A stretch of 64,000 nt of DNA. Source: Boswellia sacra (Eukaryota; Streptophyta; Magnoliopsida; Sapindales; Burseraceae). The stretch lies in the NCBI GenBank assembly GCA_013180625.2, contig SNVD02013269.1, positions 310,001 through 374,000 of the forward strand, given 5' to 3'. Made by a program: the position numbers and the translations under genes. Below are positions 11,357 to 27,347 of this stretch, one piece after another. Position 1 is the stretch's first letter, and every line of letters starts with the position of its first letter. The notes under the pieces were generated by a model. The model searched no databases and had not been told where the DNA came from. It saw only the letters and a program-made list of their open reading frames with translations.

Positions 11357-13507
11357 ATGGTCTACATCACTTCGTGGGACGAGTTCGTTGAGCGATCTGT
11401 GCAGTTGTACAAAGCCGATCCCCAATCTGTATGTTGTTGTTGTTGTTGTTGCTATTGTTATTATTATCAATTTTTATAAATGACGTTCACTTTCTGTTTG
11501 GCTTCCGGGAAAATAATCCGAAGGAGAAGTAGAAAATGACTTTTCTCTATTTAATGCTTTATTTCTTTCGACATGATAATTGATGTCGTTATAGGCGTGG
11601 TAGAGTTAACATTTTTGCCTTCCGGTCTTGAACATAACAAGATCGGATTTCTCTGTTTTGCAATTTCTGTGGATGTAGTTGTATTGAACTGTTTGTCTTG
11701 CTTAATCGAAGTTGCCAATTGTTACTAATTTTTCAAGCTTTTGATTTGTTTGGATGAAATTTCGTTACTTAGACGAGGTATTGCATGAAGTATCGGCATT
11801 GCGATGGTAAATTGGTTCTCAAAGTCACCGATAACAAAGAGGCAAGAACTGCATTTCACTCTGTCTTTTCTTTTGATGAATTACTGGGCAGAATGTTTAT
11901 CAGATGTGCTCTAATTTGGCGAAATAGTCATAGAAAATGCATGTCGGGAAATTCCCAGTGGTTTCCTTGACTTCTCAAACAATTGATCTATGCGTCCACT
12001 GCAATTATGCCATCTCTGTCACATGTTTTAGGGTATAGACTAAATTCCTGGCTCGGCTTATCACAATTTTAGAGTTGTTTTTGTTTTGAAATGCCGGGAG
12101 GACTCGTTTTTGATGTGAATTGTGAGGTGATGGATGGCATCTCTTTCTCAAACAGAGAATGCCAGCCATCAAAAGGCTTTGTTGCAATGTTGAGATATTT
12201 TTCTTGAGGCGGATGATGCACATGCTACAAGCTAGGCAATATTAAAATTTTGTATGATTGGCGTTGCCCTTAGAGAGAGTGAGGCGGTAATTGAATGATT
12301 GCTTGTTGCTTCTGTAGGCTAAATATCTTAATTTCTCTTCACTATGTTGGGTATGTATTACAGCATAGAGATTATAACTGAGGTTTTGCTTTCAAATTTC
12401 ATGTCATTAATAATCCCAATGCTTGGACTTAGTGGTAAGTAGCCCTGTCAGGGGTTCTAATCCCCTTGGAGCCACCTACTTGGAACATGAATATGTCTCA
12501 CATGTTTCCCAGTTACCAAGCTTGTAGGTTGTGGATGTAGTCCTCAATTTAAGAACTTAGTGAATAATAAAAGGGCAAGGGATTCCTGGGTTAAAAGAAA
12601 AAAAAAAAAAAATTCGTGTCATTGATGGACATCTATTAGAATAAAATGCTGAGGACATTTCTCCTTCCTTATATGAAGAATACTGGCCTATTTAATACTT
12701 ATTTCCTCGCAAGTGTCATTAACCTAAACTGACTCATATTGTGAGTAAAACCAAACCATGTGCGTCTCTACATGTATGCTTGAGCACGCTCATGGATTTA
12801 CATATAATTGAGGGATATAGATGTAGAAATTGGTGACACGTTACTTGTATAGCTGAATTACCCTGCTATTCTGCATCAGGAACATAAGTGCTTACAGTTC
12901 TTAGTTTTCTTTTTATGCCAGTGTCTCAAGTTTAAGACAGACCAAGCACAGGATGCTAAGAAGATGGAGAAATTGAACAACATATTCTTTGCTTTAATGG
13001 CTCGGGGCCCTGATGGTATCATCTTTCCCTAAACTTCTTTTTGTTATTCTTTGGGTGCACTTGAGTGTCCCATGGAAATGGCATGAGGTAACTATGTTGA
13101 GGACGAAAACCTGTTTTTAGATTGGAATATTTTATAGAAGACAATGTCACATAGGTGTTAGCAAAATCTAGTAGTATTTAAGCATATCTTAATATAGCGA
13201 AACCAGTGGAATCATTTTTTTATGAAATGTCTGCATAATACTGCTTTAAATGGTACATAAATGTCCTATAATGGAATAAATAGGGCATGAAATTTTAGCA
13301 GTGCTGCATACTGGTGTTCTTTAGGACTAATATTGAGAATTTGTCATTGTTCTGAATTATTTTGATTCAGTCTTGGATCTTGATCTGATCAAGTTATTCT
13401 AATTAGTGTTTCTACCCCTCATTTGTGTAGTGGATATGTCAGATGTTACAGGGAAAGAACAAATGGAAGCTCAACCGTCAAAGAAAGGAAGGGGAAGGAA
13501 ACAGTGA
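11357..13507 (+). CDS. SRP9: Signal recognition particle 9 kDa protein (SRP9)
   Basis: SRP9 pairs with SRP14 on the Alu domain of SRP RNA and slows elongation while ribosomes are targeted to the ER. Four exons (11357-11428, 11773-11841, 12922-13015, 13431-13507) encode 103 residues, the normal plant length. It opens MVYITSWDEFVERSVQLY and includes TRYCMKYRHCDGKLVLKV, CLKFKTDQAQDAKKMEKLN, then the basic tail KKGRGRKQ. Intron 2 is unusual: the exon ends AAAGAG and the intron begins GCAAGA, a GC-AG intron. Reading phase and the conserved NKE-CLKFK junction leave little room for another donor. Intron 1 starts with a TTG trinucleotide run directly after its donor. Intron 2 carries a SINE. Confidence 0.94.
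11842..12921 (+). other. GC-AG intron of SRP9
   Basis: Donor AG|GCAAGA at 11842 and acceptor ATGCCAG ending at 12921. GC donors are a known minor class and need a strong surrounding consensus, which this one has (AG before, AAG-like after). Confidence 0.85.
12412..12612 (+). mobile_element. tRNA-derived SINE in SRP9 intron 2
   Basis: About 200-bp element with an A-box-like TTAGTGGTAAGT near its 5' end, a B-box-like GGTTCTAATCC about 20 bp further on, and a terminal poly(A) tract (about 12597-12612). It is flanked by a likely target-site duplication: TTCATGTCATTAAT at 12398-12411 and TTCGTGTCATTGAT at 12613-12626 (12 of 14 bases match). This is the structure of a SINE mobilised by LINE machinery. 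The duplication mismatches suggest an old insertion. Confidence 0.8.
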
Positions 13508-16500
13508 TTAGCTGCTAGGCAAATATGTCTTGAAACACTGTTACATACTCTTGGTTGATTTGAAAGAATTTTTGCAACTTCAGTGCTAACTAGCATTTCC
13601 TTAAGATATTCTGATTTTCAAAGAATTTCCGACATATTTTCGAGGATAAGCTGTTTCCTTTATTCCTTTGTGCCTTTGTCCCCTTTTTTTGCTATGTTTT
13701 AATTTTGGATATGTTCCTTACTCCTTATGGACTCGTGGGGCGCATATTATTCGAAGTATCAGTGTATGGTTCTAGTCTGTCTTGATTCAAAATGCAGATC
13801 AAGTTCTCCCAATTTATCAAAGCTGTAAAAGCATCCGTGCTCCAAGTTGGAAAGGGAATGTATTGGTGTTGATGTCATTGTGAACATCAGTAACTATGAA
13901 GAAGAGCTTGCAGGGTTACTCAGATACACATGGGATGTTTGTACGTGTATTATTTTGCTGATTGGTGAAGTTCTGTAGTGCAAGATGGTATCATCTAGGC
14001 AGTTTTGTAGGAGTAATTTGAAAAATTTAAATACGAAATAGTTATCTTCCACCGCATAAACGTTATTGTTGTGGTAGAAGTACTCTTTTTCTTGCTTGAT
14101 CATGAGCTATGTAGGCTTGGTATGTTTAACATGTTAAGAACTGATCTCTACGAATCTCAATGTCTCATGCTTTTGCCGGCGTGCAGTGGTCCCGATGATT
14201 CCACCTCCAGCCCCACGCTTTCCTTTACAGTTACAGAGAGGGATCCATCCGTAATAACGCTCATCTTTGCAATATGTGCAACAGTGTCAGAAAAATCACC
14301 TAATGTGAGAGTGAGACTGAGAGTAGGACCTCGATCTCAATACTCAATATCTTTGACAATTGTTATGTGTTTAAAATGGGAATTAATTTAATGGCTAATG
14401 CTATTCAGTGGAATAATGATGGAAGAAACGCTTCTTTAATAAGCAGAACAGATGATGGAATCGATGCGCTAGCACCCTTAAGACTACTCCAAGGTCTTCA
14501 GACGACTCAGTTTATATCTGAATTCCGATTCCACTGTAACTGCTTAGGGTAGGAGCTTCAATTTTCTGGTTATGGCTTCAGCACGCTATCTACACTCTTA
14601 AAGAATTTGCCTGCGCCTGATAGAGGCATAAATAGTAGGAGCGTGTGCCTTCATCGCGTCTTCCTCATACTATCGACGTGTTGTCAATGGAGGATGTTAG
14701 CAAAGCAAAAATAAGACTCAAAAGAATTAGACGCTTGAATTCTTGAATAGGTCAAGCAATCCACTTCACGTATTTTACTTTTTTTTTTTTTCTCTAGTCC
14801 TAGCACCCGCACAGTTTAGGATTAAAAAAAGAAGCTAAAAGCATTCCCTTTACGGGAAAAATAAAGGGAAAACCAGGCTTAGTAAAGGCAATCGGATTCA
14901 CGTTTATAAAGGTGAAATGTTTGATTCACGTCCCAGGCCAACGCATAACTCCATTATCCACCACTCTCCATAAAAAGTTTTGATTTGAAGTTCACACCAA
15001 AAGGGAAAAATCATGTAACCTGTTAACAAGATTCAATTTCTGTACTGTAACATTTTTATCTCATTATAAACAGGTGAGAAGCCATGCACATGCACTTCAC
15101 ACCCTGATCGTTTCTTCCCTTTAGTTCAGTGGGAGACAAGCTCATTGCTGATTAGCTCCACATCTTTCAGGCAAAATTCATTTGAGTTCGCCTAAACCCA
15201 ACGCCAAAGAGCCCTAAAACCGAGAAGAATTTTTAAAACATTCAATCTAATCATGGCCGTACCGTAACATATTGCCTAATGTGTGTCTCATCAGCATTAT
15301 TCCTCTTTTACTGCTCACTCCTCCTCAGATCCCAATGCACTTCTTTCTACTTTTCTCGGTTTTGGATGCTTTAATTTAATTTGCCCCATTTGTTGTAAAA
15401 GGCTGTGAAATTCTACCCTTTTGCCCCCAAGAATAATACAAAGATGGACAAATAAATAAATGAGAGTTCCTGGAAAATATTCTCCAAGTAAAGGGACAGA
15501 TGGACAGAATGTTTTTGGTGTGTTTAAGCTAAGACAAGGCGAATTGTTGCTTTTCCTTTTTATGAACGAATGTGCGTTCACCCAAGGTGGGGCTACCGCA
15601 AAAAGCTTTATCGGAGACTCCGAGTATCAGTCACTGTTCTCTTCTTTGTATGGAGTTTTTTTTTTTTCCCCAGAAAGACATTAATTGCTCAGCTTCAGCT
15701 GTTCAATTCCTCGATCCATACTAATAAAGAAGGTCCCTGGATCCCTTGAATTAAAATAACTAAATCATTACTTGTTGTTTTCTATTTTGATTGAAAGCTG
15801 AAAGATGTCAAGATCTCGTTCCCTGTCATCAAGCACTTTGAACAAATTTATGCCACCTATCATCTATCTATCGATAAATATATTAAAACTTTTTTTGTTG
15901 GGGTCAGATAATCATAAAAGGTGAACAAGGGGATTGGGTTAGAATGGAGTTTTCAATTTATATGCGAAACAGTCTAGCAGATGCTACAAGATCCTGCTTT
16001 TATTTATTTATTTATTTATATGCCTTTACTTTTTATTTTTGTGTAAAGTTTATAAAACATGAAATTCTAGCACTAAATAATGAATAATCCCGGGGAATTC
16101 ATGGTGGAGTGCTTTTCCTACTTTCATCACTTATCATCATATCTTAAATTGAACATGTAATTGGTAGCATTTTAGCTTAGGACGACAGAAAAGACACAAT
16201 ATATTTAAAGTGGTACAAACAAAACATGCGAAACAATCAAAACATGTACATTTAATTATGGACGTGAGACAAAATTTAAGTTTAATAAAAAGTATGGAAT
16301 CGATGAAAGAGAATAAATAATCATATTTCCGTAAATTTAAATTCGATAGTCTTCACTCATATTTTAAGATACACGTTAAATTTTTTAAAATTACATGAAA
16401 TTTATTTGAAATTTTTTGTATTTTATAATTTTTATAGTGTTTAAAAAAATTTATAATTTTTTAAAAATTTTACACATTTTTTAAAAAAATTATATAATAT

Positions 16501-16799
16501 TTTAAAATTTAATATGTAGCTTTGAGATAAATGTTAAGATTACCCATTTAAACTATATTGTAAATAATAGAGTAAGAGGAGGCCGCCCCTTGAGCAGGTA
16601 CTCCTACTAGTCCACTTTTGGCTTAATACAAAATCTTGTACTGTAATCATAAATTACGTAGTGATTAGTACATGGTTAAGAGAAGTCGATGCTGTCACCG
16701 AAGTCAACGGCAGTGGGACCCAGTGGACCACCACAGCCCTGTCAATCACCGACGTAACAGTGTTCTCCCCAGCGTATTATAGCGAGCCTTAAGCAGTCA
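13508..16799. other. Intergenic between SRP9 and the WRKY gene
   Basis: After the SRP9 3' UTR there is no recognisable gene. Short open frames at 14071-14552 and 15315-15684 show no family motif. There are T-rich runs near 14780 and 15655 and a very AT-rich block at 16380-16560. Confidence 0.5.
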
Positions 16800-18411
16800 A
16801 AGCAAAGCGCAGCGAACACATTACATTGGGGTACGTGTCAGACTATAATGGCACTTGAAATGTACACGTGGAAGAATCGAGTCATCGCAACGGCTATTAC
16901 GAGCAGTAGCGGTGTGGGCCCAACGCTTTGGCGGACATTTTGATAAGCCGCGGAGGTGGAGGAAAAGAAAAGAAAGTAAAGAAAATGCTTGAAAGCAAAG
17001 TAAAACAACACAGTGGTCATTTTGATTTTGATTTTGTTATTTTTATCGTTAGCTGGCTTGGCCTCTTTGTCTTTGGTTCAGAATTTAGTTGGACTTTGCC
17101 CATTGTTTTTTTCTTCCCCTCTTACAGGGGTCAGAAAGTTTTGGGGGGACTATTGCTATTTCCACGCTTTCAAGCCTCAACAGCTTTTATTTGCCTACAA
17201 TTTTACTGTTGATTTTTCATGCTTTTGAGTAAAGGTATTAGTAAAAAGTTGTTTACATTTGTGTGTTATTAAAGGCAACATTAACCGTGAAAAAATTTTC
17301 AAATAAAAATCAAAATTGTGGGATTATTGTAAATTTGAATTAAGCAATTATTTTTTATTATCTAACTAGAACTATTTCATAAAAATACGAGATGCAAGAG
17401 GGAAGCTGTCTGTTTAACTAGTAAGGGGACTGTGACTGTGACTGTGACTGTGTAAAAGACAAAGCGAAGCAGGAGGCGGAAGCATGATATACGTGGAAGT
17501 GGAGGTAGTAAAAGTGTTACAGGACAGGAGGGGACAGTTGAGTTGAGTGGAGTAGTAGTTTTAAGTTGTCTTACAAAAGAAGCTTTAATTAAAGCAAAGA
17601 TGACGAGAGAACAAAAATTAAAAATTATTATTTAAAAAAAAAAAAGAAGAAGAACAAAAGAGGGATAACCAAGGTCTTCGAGGTGGGACCCGCTCTCAAA
17701 TCTCTGACAGAGATGGCAGTTTCATTTCTTCTTTCTGCCATTCTCTTCTCCCCTTCCCTTCCCTGCCCTTCCCTTCTCTCTCTTCTCTGCAGCAAACAAT
17801 ATATAAATAAATAAATTTATTATTATTTAATAAATGTGTGTGTTGGTGTTCTCTTTTTTCTCTCCGCAGAAAAATAAAAATTTTGTTTATTTATCAATTG
17901 TTAATATTATTATATTAACATTAAAGAAATGAGAGTGTTTTGTATTCTTATGGTGTCGTGAATTCTCAGCCGAGGCAAAGTCTTCTCTTTCACACCTTTC
18001 TCTCTCAACCCCAACCCCAACCCCAACCCCAACCCAGCTGAAGAATCTAGGGTTTGACACTCACACCACCAAGTCCAACCAAGGTCTGTTCTTTTTCTTT
18101 TTCTTTGATTTCTTTCTTCAACTACTTCTTCGTGTTTCAATCTTTGCTTCATTTCATTTTCATGCACACCCACTTGAATCCGATCTTCTGGGTGTGTTTT
18201 AGAGGCTCAATTTCTCAAAATTTTCTTGGAAAAACTTTTAGCTGGGGTCTTCGTTTTATCAAAAAGTGGTAATTTGACTTTGTGGGCCTTTGCTTTTTGT
18301 TTGAAAGATCTTTATTTCGAGTAAAATTTGAGATCTTTGGAGTATTTATGGTGTGTTTTGGTTTTGGTCTTTTGGTTTTGGGTAATTAGGGTTTGTTTCT
18401 TTTTGGATAAC
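16800..18411 (+). promoter_or_regulatory. WRKY21-like gene promoter and 5' leader
   Basis: Contains a G-box/ABRE-type CACGTGG at 16865-16871, a second ACGTGG at about 17491, and a TGTGAC repeat at about 17430-17453 whose TGAC core matches the W-box centre. A pyrimidine-rich stretch (17725-17790) and AACCCC repeats follow just before the coding region. W-boxes would fit the autoregulation common for WRKY genes, but this is inference. Confidence 0.4.
18006..18036 (+). repeat. (AACCCC)n hexamer repeat in WRKY leader
   Basis: About five perfect copies of a hexamer with unit AACCCC. It resembles, but does not equal, the plant telomere heptamer, and lies about 375 bp upstream of the WRKY start codon, probably in the 5' UTR. 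Confidence 0.85.
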
Positions 18412-20201
<1,790 letters not shown>

Positions 20202-21942
20202 AAACCTCAACGAAAGCTACTTCAAGTCACCAATGTTGAATTTGTCAAAAACCCTATTTATGTTTGGCTTGAATGGCTTCTCCTGTACATATTTTTGCAT
20301 GGTTCGGCTACCTCAAGCATGGGACACAGTTGGCGTTGGCGTTGGCGTTGGCGTTGGAGCAGTTGGTTTTTTGGGCTTGGAGAGTTGCTTTCCAAGGATT
20401 TTGGGCTAGAAAGGCCTAATCTGAACCAAAGAAAATGTAGGAGTGGGGTTTCAAATTGTAAGAACTTTTTCATCTTTTTATGGCAATCAGTCAGTGGTTT
20501 AAACAGTTGAAAAGAATTATGTTGAAAATGCATGGAATGGTATTGGCAACTTTTAGAAATTTCTAGTTTAGGTTTTGAATTTTTTTGATGGGTGTGGGTC
20601 ACCCAGCTTGGGGTTGGTTTGGTTTCATGTATATTATAGATTGCTGTGGATGAATAGTAGCAGCGATGATTAGGTTGTTTCATTAGCAGCAGGAGTAACA
20701 TGTTCAGTTGTATCATACAAGCGATGGCCAAATTTGGTAGAATTTAGAAAATTCAAACAACTTGAAATTTCTTCTCAAAAAGTCACGATTGAGCTGTCAA
20801 GTTGGTATTAACTCAGCCTTTGAATTAAATGTAAATCAATCATTTTTCAACTTTTAAGTCTTCTGTTGTTTCCTTCGTTTCCAACGAAACAGAGCATGTG
20901 GTTTTTTATTGGGCTCCTAACATGGGCAATCATGCTTTGCTTGCCATGTTCATGTTCCTTCTTCCTCTATTCTATTCACCCATTATATATCAACTTAAAC
21001 CATTTTAACCTGGCGAAGTTCCGAAGGTTTTTTTTTTTGAAAAAAGGTTCGGTAAATACTATAATAATTTTTTTGTCCGTAAAGTTCAATGTGAATGTGC
21101 AATGATGAATATATATTTTTTTTAATTTCTTTTTCATCTTGTACGTAAGTTTTAATAAAACGTTCAATAAACATATATGAATCATTTGATTCTGTGTCGG
21201 ACGTTTGTCCTATTGTTAGATAGTTTAACAAACATCTAATGAGAAGTTAAAAGTATCCAAGAAATCGATATGACGCTCGATTAGCCATTATAAAAAAATA
21301 GAATTGGGTTAAAATTCAAAATGTTTTTCACAATTTGTTTATTTTCTACATTATCTGAAAATGTTTTCAACATATAAACAGGTAGAACACCTACGTAAGT
21401 TGATGTTAGAATAATGTTTCAAATAAGCAATTATGATTGCTGTAATCTTCATGATGACCCATGACCAGCTAACATTCTTTTTTAGTTGTGGAATGAATTA
21501 CCCAATTACAGAACGGACCGAAGCATCACATCATGACCAGATAAATAATATGACTATGAATATGAATATGTTGTTGTTGTTGTTGGTCCTATGTTTCACT
21601 TTCACCCTCCATGGCAAGTAAGCTTTCTTTATCTTTTTTGTTAACACGGACTGCTTTCCAAACACGAACATTCTCTCTCAGTTTGTGATGAGTAATTAGA
21701 AACCCAGTCCAAATCGTTGAAAATAGAATCAGTTAAGACATCAACTTTAACCGTTGGTTAAACATCTGAGACGTGCCCCTTGTTTTTGGTAATACTTCGA
21801 TGCAATTTATATTTTATGAAATACATTACGCGGTTCAGCCCAGTGTTGTGCGGATTAGGAAATTCTTCTGCACTCGTGAGTCGTGTCAGTTTTGTTGAAA
21901 TATTGATTAATCAAAAGCGTTTAGCGCATATTGTCTGTCGGG
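20202..21942. other. WRKY 3' UTR and intergenic DNA
   Basis: The first several hundred bases are probably WRKY 3' UTR. No gene is recognised after that. A short TTG run occurs near 21570-21585. Confidence 0.5.
20330..20357 (+). repeat. (TTGGCG)n repeat in WRKY 3' UTR
   Basis: Four to five tandem copies of TTGGCG lie about 130 bp after the WRKY stop codon, probably within the 3' UTR. Confidence 0.85.
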
Positions 21943-23140
21943 GTATTTTTTTTATTTAATCATTTTTTAGAATTCCTCGATTAAATTTATCTTTTTTTTA
22001 TTTTAACTATTTATGATTTTTTATATAAGAAACGTGGATATCTTTTTTATTATTAAAATATAAAATATTATTTTTATATAGTGCATGAGATAGTCGTACA
22101 AATTACACGATAGAGTCATACAAAATTCTCAAAACCTGCAATATTATATAATCCTATCGCAAACTTGCACGATTAAGACATGCAAAATTTTTAAAGCTAT
22201 TTTTTTATACGATGAGATCGTGAAGTTGTACGACTTAGTAATGCAATATAATAACTACATTTGTAATATTGTTGACAATTTTTTTTATAGTTATGCAAAA
22301 CATTTAAGATCTATTTTTTTAATTTTTTGCACGACTCGTTCATGCAATTGCACAATCATGTCATATAAAAAACTATACATGTAATCTAATTTCGTTATTT
22401 TCAAAACTATTAAGGATATCTTTGAACTCTCCTTTCAAAAAAGAGGTTAAAAATAACTAAAAAAAAGTAGTAGATATAATTAGTGGGTGATCCAAAGGTT
22501 ATTTGACGAAAATTTGCATGTGAAGTGTTTATATAGAAATTTTTTTGGAGTATTTTTTTATTTAACCCTTTTTGGGTTTTCTTAACTAAATATAACCTCT
22601 TTTTTTGTTTTAATTATTTGTGACCCATTTTTCATATAAAAAGACGTGAATATCCTTTTTATTTTTAAAGTATAGAATACTATTTTTATATAGTGCACGA
22701 CATAGTCCTGTAAATTGCATGATGAAGTCATGTAAAATTCTCAAGACCTGTAATTTTGCACAACCGTATTACGAACTTCGTCCTACAAAATTTCTAAAGT
22801 CATTTTTCTATACGACAGGGTCGTGAAGTTGTATGACTTAGTCGTACAATATAATAACTATATTTATAATATTATTGACCACTATTTTATGAGATAATTG
22901 TACAAGTTGTATGATATAGTTATGTAAAACATCTAAGATATATTTCTTTTAGTTTTTGTACGACTCCTCTGTATAATTGTAAGTCTAATTTTGTTATTTT
23001 TAAAACTATTAAAAATATTTTTATAATTTTCTTTTAAAAGAGAGATTAAAAATAGTTAAAATAAAAAAAATAGGCAAGATACGGTGAATAAGTGCCTATT
23101 GTATGATAAAAATTTGCCTTTTTTTATACAAGTCTCTTTA
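21943..23140. repeat. Two diverged ~600-bp direct repeats
   Basis: Unit 1 (about 21943-22543) and unit 2 (about 22549-23140) share the same order of landmarks: a GTATTTTTTTATTTAA start, TTTTTATATAGTGCA(T/C)GA, GTCATG/ATAAAATTCTCAA, a TACGA...TCGTGAAGTTGTA block, then a TTAAAAATA(A/G)(C/T)TAA end. Within each unit the words GTCGTACAA and TTGCACGA recur in both orientations. The units are diverged, with many substitutions and indels. I do not recognise the element; it may be a tandem transposon insertion. Confidence 0.6.
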
Positions 23141-24276
23141 ACGTTTTTTAAATTGTCATTTCTCACATGTGCCTCTTAAAAACATTTTAATTGCTTCCTA
23201 GCTGGCTAACAACTGTTCTACTGCACACCATCACGTTATCCATGCCTATCTATCTGACGAAAAATTCAGCAGATGACATAAAATATCATAAAAGAAAATT
23301 TTTAGAACGCCTAATCTACATCTACTTTAAACGGTTAATAATGTATCACGGCAGATTATTTTCTTTAATCTAAGTCTGAATTTATTTTATTCTTAATTTT
23401 TTATTTAAAATTTAATTTAATATATTTTTATCTTAACGATAAAAACTTAATATTTTAACTTTTATCTAAATAAACTGCTTAAATAATTTATATCACCTTT
23501 AATTCTAAAAATACTCATATCTAATTTATTTATTACATTTTATATGTGACTTTTATATAAAAATATATATTTACATAATTACATGTATGATTACACTATA
23601 AATTCTTATTTTACTAATTTTAAAGTATAACAATAAAATGTTTAAAATTATAAAATTGTAAATATTTAAATACTTCAATATTAATGTTTTGAAAAAATTA
23701 ATTTACAAATATTACTAATACGTCAAAAAACACAATTGAAAACAATATCAAATAATAAAGATATTTGATTAAGATATTAAATTAAAAAAATAAATATATC
23801 TTTCAGATTTATATATTAATTTAAGACACTCTCAGATTTCAAACGAAAAAAAAAAACTCTTCATTTTATTTGATCGTTGACATTTGGAGGGCTAAATATC
23901 TGCGCCAGGAGCTTATTATCAGAGAGATTTTTATGCTACTAAACTACTTAATTATTTGCTGCTTTTCTCGAGCAATTTTTTTTTCCTCAGATAAACAGGA
24001 AATGATAACTCGTTTTTATTACGTAGAGAATCGGATAGAGAGGGCTCAGCTCCGCGGTGCCTATGATAAATTTTACAGAAAATGCGACCGCCTGCCTAAT
24101 AAAAGATACAAATTCCATATTCTCTGTCTCTGTTTGACTTTTTCTTAAAATTGCATATAAAATGATAAAAAGTTCTTATAAATATAAATCCAGATATGAA
24201 TAGTAATCGGCTTATAGGTGTTGGATTGGAAATGAAGGCATGTTGCAATTTAATTGATAATGTTTAATTAGTTTGT
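23141..24276. other. AT-rich intergenic DNA
   Basis: No gene seen. One open frame at 23870-24148 (92 codons) has no recognisable motif. Confidence 0.5.
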
Positions 24277-24988
24277 CTAGGGTAGCAGTGTTCGTCGATT
24301 TGAATCTAATAGATTTAGCCGATAACCAATCCAATTTAATATTAATCGGCTTAAAAAATTTTCAATCCGATCTAATCCGATTTAAAAAAAATAATCCAAT
24401 CCGATTTAATCCAAACAAATCCAAACTTTAAAAAATTTAATAAGAAAATGAAAAATCCAATATGATATAATAAAAAATACAATTAATCCTATTATAAAAT
24501 TTACTTATGCTAAAAGATTATTTCAGATGATTGTAAGATTGATGCATACAAATGTAATAAAATAAAAAATGTAGGAGAAAAATAAAAAAAAAAGCTCACC
24601 TTTTAATTCATTCAAATCGTTGACTTGTTGAGAAGGAGAAAAACAAGAGATTGCAGCTATCAGCTATGAACGAAAAAAAATGTGTAATTTTCTATTACTT
24701 AATTTAAGGTTAAACATATTTTATTATATTAAAATTATTAAAATTATAAATTTATAATGGATTAGATTAATTTTAATTTTTAGATATTACATAGTTAATC
24801 TCATTATCTATTATTTAGAATATAATTGGTTTACCATGAATTTTTATAATAAGATATCTAATTAATTCGATTTTGAAAAATCACAATCCAAACCAATCCA
24901 TCAATTGACAAAATCTGATTAAAATTAAATCGATTCGAATTGGATTGATCAATTTGAGTGAATTAACTTGGATTTTGAACACCCCTAG
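24277..24988. mobile_element. hAT-like non-autonomous element (putative)
   Basis: Left end CTAGGGTAGCAGTGTTCG and right end, read on the other strand, CTAGGGGTGTTCAAAATCC form a short imperfect terminal inverted repeat. Inside are many repeats of AATCCGATC/T and AATCCAA in both orientations, typical of common plant hAT MITEs. No clear 8-bp target duplication was found, so the limits are approximate. Confidence 0.45.
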
Positions 24989-25579
24989 TCCAGAGTTTAG
25001 TAAGAACTAGGGAAAATTTAAAAAAAAAAAGTATGCTTTCAAGTGATTTTACTAAATTAGGCTGTCTGCAGATTTCCTAGATCTACGAATTGGAAAGTTG
25101 ATCCATTTTTTGTACAATTAAGCTTTTGAATGATTTTTTTGATATTCTATTACGTAGTCATACGACCAAATCAAACTGGAAAACATAAACAAAAGATTTT
25201 GATGTGAGAAATCAATTTTGCTTTTTAACTCTCAATGCGGAAGGCTCCCTAGCCAAGACAAATTAAGTTTGAACTTCAAAGAATTCAGCACTAGCATGAA
25301 GGTTCAAGTTCGATCTGAGAATAACAAGCAAGTGTAAATAACTGAATCTATGTGAAATCATATAAATGTATCATTAAATAATAATGGCATTAAAAAACAG
25401 ATCATTGTTCCCTAGGCGAGATCAAATACTAACTAAATTCCATTGAGAACTATAATGAACAACCAGAGTTTGAAGAGTAGTAAAAAGAAAAAACACCAAA
25501 ACATAAGACTCATCCGAATTTAGATATGTAAACATCTGGACTCCCATAAGACCATTGCAATACAGAATATGTAAAATCT
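24989..25579. other. Intergenic and 3' flank of RPS15
   Basis: No gene seen; the part next to 25580 is probably the 3' UTR of the minus-strand RPS15 gene. Confidence 0.5.
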
Positions 25580-27279
<1,700 letters not shown>

Positions 27280-27339
27280 GGCTACGGAGAGAGAGCTATG
27301 AGACGGCTACGTTCGTTCGCGGGGACGTCTATAACTAAC

Positions 27340-27347
27340 TAGGGTTT
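27340..27347 (-). promoter_or_regulatory. Telo-box in RPS15 promoter
   Basis: TAGGGTTT on the + strand (AAACCCTA read with the gene), about 60 bp upstream of the RPS15 ATG. Telo-boxes are typical of plant ribosomal protein promoters and support growth-linked expression. Confidence 0.6.

Noticed and set aside
12420..12490. tRNA-like A and B boxes
   Set aside because: The sequence does not fold as a tRNA and is followed by poly(A) and flanked by a target duplication; it is a SINE, not a tRNA gene.
14160..14260. Pro-rich reading (VPMIPPPAPRFPLQ) as a coding exon
   Set aside because: It is short, ends in a stop, and has no partner exons or recognised family.
18006..18036. Interstitial telomere repeat
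   Set aside because: The unit is AACCCC, not the plant telomere unit AAACCCT, and only about five copies are present.
20258..20731. 157-codon minus-strand frame behind the WRKY gene
   Set aside because: It lies antisense to the WRKY 3' UTR and is padded by the TTGGCG repeat; no domain is visible.
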